Below, in pieces: positions 56,511 to 64,000 of a stretch of 64,000 nt of DNA. The notes beneath the pieces are model-generated. The model was not told the DNA's origin. It worked only from the letters and a program-made list of their open reading frames with translations, and did not search any database. The stretch comes from Chimonanthus salicifolius. Its lineage: Eukaryota > Streptophyta > Magnoliopsida > Laurales > Calycanthaceae. The DNA is taken from NCBI GenBank assembly GCA_013350335.1, contig CM023540.1, positions 18,605,828 through 18,669,827 on the forward strand. The letters are read 5' to 3'. The stretch's first letter is position 1. The number at the start of each line of letters is the position of its first letter. The position numbers and the translations under genes were made by a program.

Positions 56511-58278
56511 AATTATAATGATGATAATGATTGGAATTCTTATTTTGCCGCTTGTTATTAGGCGGGTTCAAATTTTGATCATCACGTGGTTAGGTAATGA
56601 TACCATCAATCATAATTAATTAAAGTAAGTCAATCATTTTAAAAAATTAATCAACAATATTCATTTTGAGATACAGTAAGAATATCATATATAAAGATTA
56701 CCGCAAGTACGAGACAGAAGAGGCCAAATACAGGTAAGGGCAAAATTGATCCACATTTCAATCAACACTAGATGTGAAATTCTAATGGGATTCAAAACTC
56801 AGAATAATTTGAAATTTGTTTGCTTACGCAATTTTTTTAAAGTCTGAGGTATTCAAATTTCTTACACTATCTGACTAAGTCGTTGGAGCATGTATAAAAA
56901 CTAGAGGGAGTGACTTTTATATGTTGAGAGTTTAATTTGAACCTAAAACCTCCCACATTCCGCTTGGGTTCTTGCTAACTTATTTTTGAACTTGATGCTT
57001 TTCTTATTGGATTATAACTATAAACACATACAGTGAACCAAGTCTAGACTTTGAAGATTTTACAGCCATAAGCTTGGGTGTGACAGACACTTGGGCCCAG
57101 GGGTGCAAAATTCGGCTTGGCCGAGATATCAACCCATATCTCGGCTGATAAGTTTCTCTCTCCTTTTTTGCTTTCTTTTTTAAATATCGGTATTTTTTAT
57201 TATTTTATTTTATCTGAATTAAAAAATAAATAAATAATCCAAAAGGAAGCTGGATTTTTTTTAAAAAAAAATTGAAAATATAAATATCGGCTGATATCGA
57301 CCGATGTCTCAGCCGATATTGGGCCGATATCGACCGATGTCTCGGCCGATATTGGGCCGATATTGGCTGGGATATCAACCCAGGACCCACAACTGTTTTG
57401 ATTTATTTTAATTTTTTTTAAAAAGACCGATATTAATCATATCGACTGATATCAGACTGATATATATTGCCGATATATTGGCCATATTGGCCGAGAAATA
57501 GTGTGCACTCCGATACAATACGTATTGGCCGATATAATGTGGTGCATAAAAACTGATATAGATTGGCCGATACGTTTTGTATTGGCCGATATCTTTACCC
57601 CAGCTTGGGCCATTGGAGCAGGGCTTTGTGTTTCAGGACTTAGATAATCGACTTTGTTTAAGATGGACCACTGCTTTCCTACTCACTGACAGGGGCCCAT
57701 ATCAAATCTCTGGCTATGTAACAAATGGGCCTGACATTGTAAATTATACCCAGGACTACAAATTAAAGATAACATGATTGTTTCTATTTCTCAAGCTACT
57801 TATTTTACAGTTGCTTGACCAACATTTGTACATATTCAGTCAGCCAAATAGTTAGGCATCTCCATCGTCAGTCATGACTAATGGCAGCATTATTAGAAAG
57901 TTTTTTTTAATAATGATTTACTAAAAATCATCTAAATCGTATCAATAAAATTATATTTTAAAAGTTATATAGTTTAAAGATAAAAAAATAATTCAAACAG
58001 ATAAAATTTTGAAAAGCTTAAAAATTGTAGTTTGATAAAGTTAAGTTTAGATCCCTTATGCTGTAGCACTAAACATTTATGATACCGCCAATCAGCACTT
58101 GTCATGTATAAATTCGATGAATTCAATGAGGATCAATATTTAAAGAAAGACCTTCTCAATAAACCTTCTTACCATCTTATTGAATAGACTTTTATGTTTT
58201 AATATGTTGTTCTCAAGAGATCGTAGAAAGAAAGAAGGAATTTGTTGAGAAAATAACATATTTTAACTTTTCTTATTC
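56511..58278. other. Spacer, copy B (matches 33110-34700)
   Basis: No gene was found. It has a SINE fragment on the minus strand (about 56850-56965, B box only) and an expanded TATCGGCCGATAT patch at 57110-57600, where CGATATTGGGCCGATATCGA-type units are locally tandem. Confidence 0.55.
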
Positions 58279-58755
58279 TTTTTTATTAAAAAAAGAAAAT
58301 ATTCTACCTTAGCACTCATCTTAGTTGCGGAAAGATCAGCCGTGACGGTTTTTTTTATTTTTTATTAAAAAAAGAAAAGATTCTACCTTATCACTCATCT
58401 TAGTTGTGGAAAGATCCGCCGTGACGGTTTTTTTATTTTTTATTAAATAAAGAAAAGATTCTCCCTGATCACTCATCTTAGTTGTGGAAAGATCCGCCGT
58501 GACAGTTTTTTTATTTTTTATTAAAAAAAGAAAAGATTCTACCTTATCACTCATCTTGGTTGTGGAAAGATCCGCCGTGACGGTTTTTTTATTTTTTATT
58601 AAAAAAAAAAGATTCTACCTTATCACTCATCTTAATTGTGGAAAGATCCGCCGTGACGGTTTTTTTATTTTTTATTAAAAAAGAAAAGATTCTACCTTAT
58701 CACTCATCTTAGTTGTGGAAAGATCCGCCGTGACGGTTTTTTAATTTTTTATATA
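58279..58755 (+). repeat. Minisatellite, about 6 units of 75-80 bp
   Basis: Each unit contains GATTCTACCTTATCACTCAT, CTTAGTTGTGGAAAGATC and CGCCGTGACGG, then a T-rich link with TTTTTTATTAAAAAAAG. Similar single units lie at about 12657-12705 and 34678-34735, so the array expanded from one unit. The 72-residue frame on the minus strand is a by-product of the repeat. Confidence 0.92.
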
Positions 58756-60187
58756 ATTGGACTTGGTTTGGTGTGGGAACCAACTTTTAAAGCCATTTGG
58801 TTTTAAGACAGTTCAGTTTTAAAAACATTTATATCATTGTTACAACGAGGTTTCTAATTTTTTTTATAATTTTATAAAATTAATTTGAATATTACAATTT
58901 ATCATGTCATTAAAATGTTTTGCTGACTTGATGACTAAACATGATTTAATTTAACAGTTAAATCTAATTAGATAAAAAATTATGACAAAAATAAATTAAA
59001 TAAGTTATTTTTTAGATCATTGAGAATGAGATTAGCAGCAGCTCATGACACTCAAACTCTTCTTTTATTCTTTTGATACATTGTCATATACTCATGTAGT
59101 ATTTAACGGGGTATACTCACAAAGTAATATTAAGAAGAATAATAAAGTAATTACATATTGAAGGAAATTGTATGACTGATTAGAATAAATTAGATAAATA
59201 TAAATTTAAATTTAATATCAGACAAAACCATTTACTTTTCCATAAAAGTATTATTGCCATTATTTATTTGAAGTATTTTAGGCACTGTCATTTTTTACGT
59301 AAGAAAATATTCTTTATACTTTCTATTCCCTCTGTCCTAAAATACTTATCCTATATATATTTTGAAATTGTCCTAAATTACTTGTCTTATTTCTTTATTT
59401 TCACATTAAATCAAAGCTTTAATCTTTTCGATAAGCTCCAAATCACCTTCTAACTATGATGGAAAGACGGCATTCTTTTATAAGCTTTGACTTATCCATA
59501 TGCAGTACTCTATAATTATTTTCACCTCCGACTCTCATCGTCTGGAATTATGCATAGTTGCATAGTTAGGAAAGGCTCACTGAGTACTAAATTAAGTTCA
59601 TTGAGGGTTATTCGTAATCTTATTATCTCAAAATCATTCATATCATATTCGTATTGACTCAGAGAATTTATTAATAGGCTTTTGACGCATTCAGTGCGAA
59701 AATGATCCTTAAAAAATAAAAATAAAAATTGAATTGGAACAAGTATTTTGGGATGAAGAGAATATTATTTAAATGGTGACAAGTGTAAAAACATTATTGA
59801 ACATGTAAATGAGAGGAATGTATTGAGCTCGGCCACTTTTTGAATATGTTAATAAATGAACAAGCTTTGGTTTTGAGATAAAATCCCTTGAAATCCGTTA
59901 GGCCTTTTAGCCTTTTCTTTTTAACATGAGACCGAAGTCCACTGTCATCTCACAAGTTTAGCCTAGTCTAAAAGCCCTAACCTATTCTTTGTGGCTATGA
60001 GTGTTAATAAAAATGATCTTAAATATATTTCATTAGTTAGTAGAAGCATGGAATTAAGGAGGAACAAGAACCTAGAGCACAAGAATCTATTGCAATTTAA
60101 AGATTGCGTTCAAATTATATAAGCATTAGATGGGCGTCGACCTATGAAAATCGTTTGTCGAATCTAAATATAAAGGTCAACTTTAGA
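58756..60187. other. Spacer without gene
   Basis: The first 350 bp match 34740-35090; after that nothing was recognised. AT-rich. Confidence 0.5.
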
Positions 60188-60250
60188 AAAAAATTATAAA
60201 ATAGCTATTAGACATGCAATGTTTTATAGAACAAATTGTTGGATAGCAAA
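60188..60250 (+). pseudogene. RTE-type LINE remnant cut at 60250
   Basis: The frame KNYKIAIRHAMFYRTNCWIA follows the RTE signature KxYRxAIRPAxLYGxECW closely, then is broken by the sequence starting TGTAGCATCCCACCC at 60251. Confidence 0.55.
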
Positions 60251-60419
60251 TGTAGCATCCCACCCAAGTCCCACATCGGTTGTGGAGTTGGGTGAAGGGG
60301 GCTATATATGAGGAGGCAAAGCCTCTCTCCATCACAAGGCCTTTGGGCCTGACCATATGGGCCAGGGCCTAGAACATAGCCGTGAGGGCCCACGTGGCAT
60401 CCAAAGCGAACAATATTGT
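60251..60419 (+). mobile_element. Unclassified LTR/TRIM-like fragment
   Basis: It begins TGTAGCATCCCACCCAAGTC and contains CCCACATCGGTTGTGG, a TATATATGAGG core and GCCGTGAGGGCCCACGTGGC before AAGCGAACAATATT. Similar arrangements are common in short plant LTR-like repeats. Its right end is missing, as it is joined directly to Gypsy pol sequence. Confidence 0.45.
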
Positions 60420-61014
60420 AACTAAGCTATGCTTCAGTACTGCTTTTCACCCTCAGAAGGATGGTCATTCAGAGAGAACCATTCAAACCTTGGAAGATAT
60501 GCTAAGGGCATGCGTCATGGACATGCAGGGAAGTTGAGAAGATCACTTAGCTTTAATCGAAAGCAGACAAAAGAGTTATGCTAGCAAAAGGCGAAGACCT
60601 TTGGAGTTTACAATCGGCGACCGAGTTTTCTTACGTGTGGCACCACGTCATGGAGTGCAAAAGTTTGGGCGCAAGGGAAAACTATCACCTCGATATGTTG
60701 GACCCTTTGAATTCTTGAAGAGAATATGGGAAGTGGCCTATCAGTTGGACCTTCCTCAAACTATGGAAAGAGTGCATAGTACATTTCACGTGTCTATGTT
60801 AAAAAAGTACGAGCCTGATCCGTCGCATGTGATAAGCTTTGAAAACATTGAAATCTCAAAGGACCTAACTTTCGAAGAAGTGCCAGTAAAGATACAAGGA
60901 CATAGGACTCAAGAGCACAAAAAAAAGTCTATCCCTCTAGTCCGAGTGTTGTGCCAACATCACGACGTGCAATACGAGACTGACGAAATTTCTTTAAGGG
61001 GGGGTAGGATGTAA
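60420..61014 (+). pseudogene. Ty3/Gypsy polyprotein fragment (integrase end)
   Basis: One frame runs TKLCFSTAFHPQKDGHSERT then IQTLEDMLRACVMD, the end of the integrase core. A TGA at 60535-60537 replaces the expected Trp. An in-frame loss of about 60 residues follows (ALIE joined to [12 protein letters not shown]), then the C-terminal integrase domain ([52 protein letters not shown]) and a tail to the TAA at 61014. The intact protein would insert retroelement cDNA into the genome; this copy cannot. It sits directly before a polypurine tract and LTR. Confidence 0.92.
60994..61009 (+). other. Polypurine tract of the Gypsy element
   Basis: TAAGGGGGGGTAGGA immediately before the LTR start TGTAATACCC. 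It overlaps the last codons of the polyprotein frame. Confidence 0.75.
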
Positions 61015-62299
61015 TACCCTGACCCGAATTAGGCGTAATCCGTATAATAAATCGTATCTTAGCCGATTAATCTCAAAGATTAGGGTTAAGGCTTTGAGAA
61101 AAGCCCAGGTTCGGCCCAATCAGAGCTCGTACGCTCAGTGATCTAGCTCGTCTAGTTGGAAGGACAAAATGGTAATTTACCATTCTTCGATATTATATTA
61201 TTATTAATTTTTTTTTTATACCATTGCCTGATTATTTTGATTTGTATGAGTTTTCCTTCATCAAAGATTTTGATTTTTGAATGCGATTTTCAATTATTTT
61301 CAAAAAATGATATTTAAAACCGACCGAAAAGACCCCGAGAGAGGGAAATAAATATTTTTAGAGGATTTCGAAAATGAGAAAAATTTGAGACAAGCATTTT
61401 ACGTTACACCATTTTAGTACGGTCTAGTTTATTTCTTCGAATCCCGAAAATGAGGATTTTAATTCATTTTATTTAACACAAGTTAAATTAAGTAAATAGT
61501 GTCAAATTATAAATTTTGTTCAGATCTATGATTTTTAGTGAAAATTAAATCTCCAAATTTTTATGGTGATTAGAGTTTTTAAAATCCAACTTATCTGTCA
61601 AGCTGAATTAAAATTATTTAAGCTTTTTAAACCATATTTTAGTTAAAAGCCGATTTTTTTAATAAAAAACAGGACCTATTTGCAAAAAACCTGAAATTTC
61701 AAGGAGGTACTTTTTTGCAAGCTATAGTAAATTCTGCCCTTTTACTGTGCCGGGCGATGGCCAGTTGCTGCATGCAGCGCCCGTCGTGGCCATCACCCAT
61801 TGCCCAACTCACTCTATAAAACTTAGCCTTCCCAACTGGTTTTACCTCCCTCTCCAATGAATTCTGAAAACTAAAACCAAACCGATCTCTCTCCCTCAGT
61901 CTCTCTGTTTTTCAAATTTTGGTTGACCGTAAGCTTGAAAGGAAGATTTTCAAACGCTTGGATTTTCAACCCAGGAACTAAAGTGAAGGTAACCACTGTG
62001 TTCCTTTTTAAATTTTAACTGGTTTAGAACCAAGAAAGAGTAAATTTGACTGAGTTTTGAGTGTGTAAAATCGATTTCAAGTTTAAAGAAAAACATGGTT
62101 TTTCTTGTGTCAACTTGGTTTTGGTGTTTAAATCCTGACGGCTTAATCAGTGTTAGAGCTTCAAACTATTCCCTATGGAGAGAGGACTCACCGAGGAGTT
62201 CATCTGACCGGTTAGATGTGAAAATCGAATCTAAAAAACCCACTGTTTCTGGATTCGTATTTCACTCTGCCTCTCGGCGTCACTGTCTACTGTTGCAGA

Positions 62300-62625
62300 C
62301 AGAGGAGGAAGACGACTCTTGGAAGTTCCGAACTTCAGTTCGGAGTTCCGAAGTGTCCAGAGGCTAACCTTTTCCCGCCTCTGCTGCCGAAACGTTCCGA
62401 GGCCGTTCGGAAGGACCGAACCACTTCGGAAGTTCCAAGCTACCCTCGGCATATTCCGAGACACACCAGACCCACCATTTTCATTTTTTCAGTCCGGAAG
62501 GACCTTCGGACAGTCCGAGACTTGACCCTCGGATGTTCCGAGGTTCTATGGACTAGTTCAGACAATGGCTCAGACGGTCCGAAACCACATTACCTGGTTC
62601 CGAGACATGTTCCGAAGAACCTAGT
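62300..62625 (+). repeat. TTCCGA/TCGGAA-rich patch in the Gypsy LTR
   Basis: The hexamers TTCCGA and TCGGAA occur many times in both directions (for example GGAGTTCCGAAGTG, CACTTCGGAAGTTCC, GATGTTCCGAGG), so the patch can form many small stems. No fixed period was seen. Confidence 0.7.
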
Positions 62626-62776
62626 TTTTTAATGTTAAATATTGGTTGATTGATGATGCATGTGTTAGATCGTAGGTTTTCATGTGATGTTTATACCCCC
62701 TTTTATAATTTAAAAGTGTACTAACCCATTTTCTCTCTTATTACTATAGTGTATTACTTATTCTATCCACTTTCAG

Positions 62777-63000
62777 GCAGACACTATTTGTTGGGCACTG
62801 AGTGACTTCACTTCTAGGCCGACGCTATATCTGTCGGGCACAGAGTGACCTCTAGGCCTAACTCAATATGTCAATCTGGTCATGTCCAGAAGACAATATG
62901 AGAAGTGGCCTGAGCCCTTATACATCTAGACCTAACTCATTACGTCAATCTGGTCTTCTCTAGAAGACAATATGAGAATTGGTCTGAGCACCTATTTATT
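62777..63000 (+). repeat. Short tandem repeats inside the Gypsy LTR
   Basis: First a pair of about 41 bp (GGCAGACACTATTTGTTGGG / GGCCGACGCTATATCTGTCGG), then a pair of about 77 bp (CTAGGCCTAACTCAATATGT / CTAGACCTAACTCATTACGT, each with AGAAGACAATATGAGAA). Confidence 0.85.
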
Positions 63001-64000
63001 GTTATTATATTGTAGATTATTATAACTTAAAATGGTTAGAAACCAAGTAGGAGACTCAGTTCTATTTACCCTGGAGATTTTTGGAAAAACAATATGGTTT
63101 TGAAATACTATAAGTATTTATTTCCTTGAATGCTATGTATGTTGACCAATTATTGATTGCACACTTGTTTGCATGTTGACAGAGACTTCGAGACCACACA
63201 ATTTCGGTGAGGGAAGTCAACTTTGCAGCAGGTGTAATTAGGTTTATAAGATGGATCTTGAGCAATGAGTGGTTTCAAGTTTAATGAACCCACCCATGTG
63301 CCTAGACATGATGCACTATTGTAAGAAGTGCTTATGATGATTATATGTGATGATGTTGATTTTGAGTTATGTAATACTGCTTCCACGTACCCTTGACTAT
63401 TGAACCTATTATCAGCCATATGTGTGTTGGTTTACGTCTACTGGACCAGGGGTGTCGACAGTTGCTGACTTAGAGAGTGTCAGTACCGGCCATGTGAAGG
63501 TCGGAGATGTACTTGTAAGGATGTATTTTGACCTTGTCGGGACTTAATACAATGGTCTCAGCGTAATATACAGGTGTTACTGATGGATGACAGCAGTGAT
63601 GGAATGATGTTGAGAATTTATTGACAAGCATGAGACATCATATTGCAAATGTTGATTAATTAACTAACATGATATTTCATTAGACAGCATTGTTATATTT
63701 CCTTCACTGGGCTACTTAGCTCACACCACTCACATTTCAGGAGATGTGTCTGAGGAGGAGAACTCTCCGTATGAAGCTTAAGATGGATAAGCTACTGCCT
63801 TGTCTTAGGATTCCCACTGAGGGGAATTCCGCTATCTTTATCTTTTGGTTCCTTGAACCATATGTTTTTTTAAAGTACCGTGTGTGGTACTTAGTTTGTG
63901 TTGATGAAATGTATTAAACCGCTATGTGTTCCATAGCAACTCTGGTTATGATTTAATAACATCTCATTTATGGAATTATGTGTTTGTGATTGTGTTTTGG

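Larger units (their letters stand above)
36266..59150 (+). repeat. Segmental duplication, copy B
   Basis: This is the tandem, same-orientation counterpart of copy A. It lacks the inverted-LTR element at 5956-9738, the (AT)n tract, and most of the foldback region at 23.9-28.4 kb. It gains the LTR-element block at 38864-43181, the L1 fragment at 51161-51403 and the minisatellite at 58279-58755. The block at 51893-52166 joins directly to sequence at 55147 in the order seen in copy A at 31806-32066, so the 52167-55146 interval looks inserted or rearranged. Confidence 0.85.
61010..64000 (+). mobile_element. 3' LTR of a Ty3/Gypsy element, running off the window
   Basis: It begins TGTAATACCCTGACCCG after the polypurine tract. 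No terminal CA with a flanking duplication was found, so the LTR is at least 2990 bp. A TATA-like CTATAAAAC at about 61813-61821 probably starts its transcript. Positions 62290-62640 are full of TTCCGA / TCGGAA motifs. Positions 62777-63000 hold two kinds of short tandem repeat. Small frames inside are not conserved or recognisable. Confidence 0.75.

Noticed and set aside
58336..58554. 72-residue frame with three internal repeats
   Set aside because: Translation of the 75-80-bp minisatellite. The repeats are direct and contiguous, so not a CRISPR array either.

Overview
This is a window of plant nuclear DNA from an angiosperm, probably a woody one. The evidence is three CC-NBS-LRR (CNL) disease-resistance genes, Copia-like and Ty3/Gypsy LTR elements, tRNA-derived SINEs, RTE- and L1-type LINE remnants, MULE- and hAT-like DNA elements, and AT-rich intergenic DNA. 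The sequence alone does not settle the species or family. No rRNA gene, functional tRNA gene, organelle gene, bacterial gene or CRISPR array was seen.

Layout. (1) Positions 1-2840 (minus) hold a CNL pseudogene with two in-frame stop codons that runs off the left edge. (2) Positions 2841-5607 are gene-free and contain a small hAT-type element with a perfect 8-bp target duplication. (3) Two large related blocks follow: copy A (about 5.6-35.3 kb) and copy B (about 36.3-59.1 kb). Each carries, in the same order, a possible 41-43-residue microprotein gene, AT-rich spacer, RTE-LINE and SINE remnants, one intact CNL gene on the minus strand (1067 aa at 16965-20168 in A; 1055 aa at 47156-50323 in B), repeated flank modules, palindromic elements, and a degraded hAT/RTE/SINE tail. 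The copies differ by later insertions. A has a rearranged LTR element just upstream of the microprotein start codon, an (AT)n tract, and extra foldback elements at 25.1-28.4 kb. B has a nested LTR-element block at 38.9-43.2 kb, a 243-bp truncated L1 insertion, and a six-unit minisatellite. (4) Positions 60.2-64.0 kb hold a broken Ty3/Gypsy integrase end followed by a long LTR that leaves the window.

Biology. The two intact CNLs are recent paralogs with complete P-loop, kinase-2, RNBS-B, GLPL, RNBS-D and MHD motifs, and are best read as intracellular immune receptors. Their P-loop codons resemble the usual target of the miR482/2118 family. The most unusual structure is a set of eight copies of a roughly 280-bp hairpin unit. 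Four of them sit inside a near-perfect 1.95-kb palindrome with a 9-bp target duplication, a hierarchical foldback beside the NLR genes that could produce long double-stranded RNA if transcribed. Other points of interest are an LTR element with inverted LTRs and a dense set of AGATCT palindromes, a TIR element flanked by 63-64-bp direct repeats, and CNL flank modules that remain where a gene appears to be missing.
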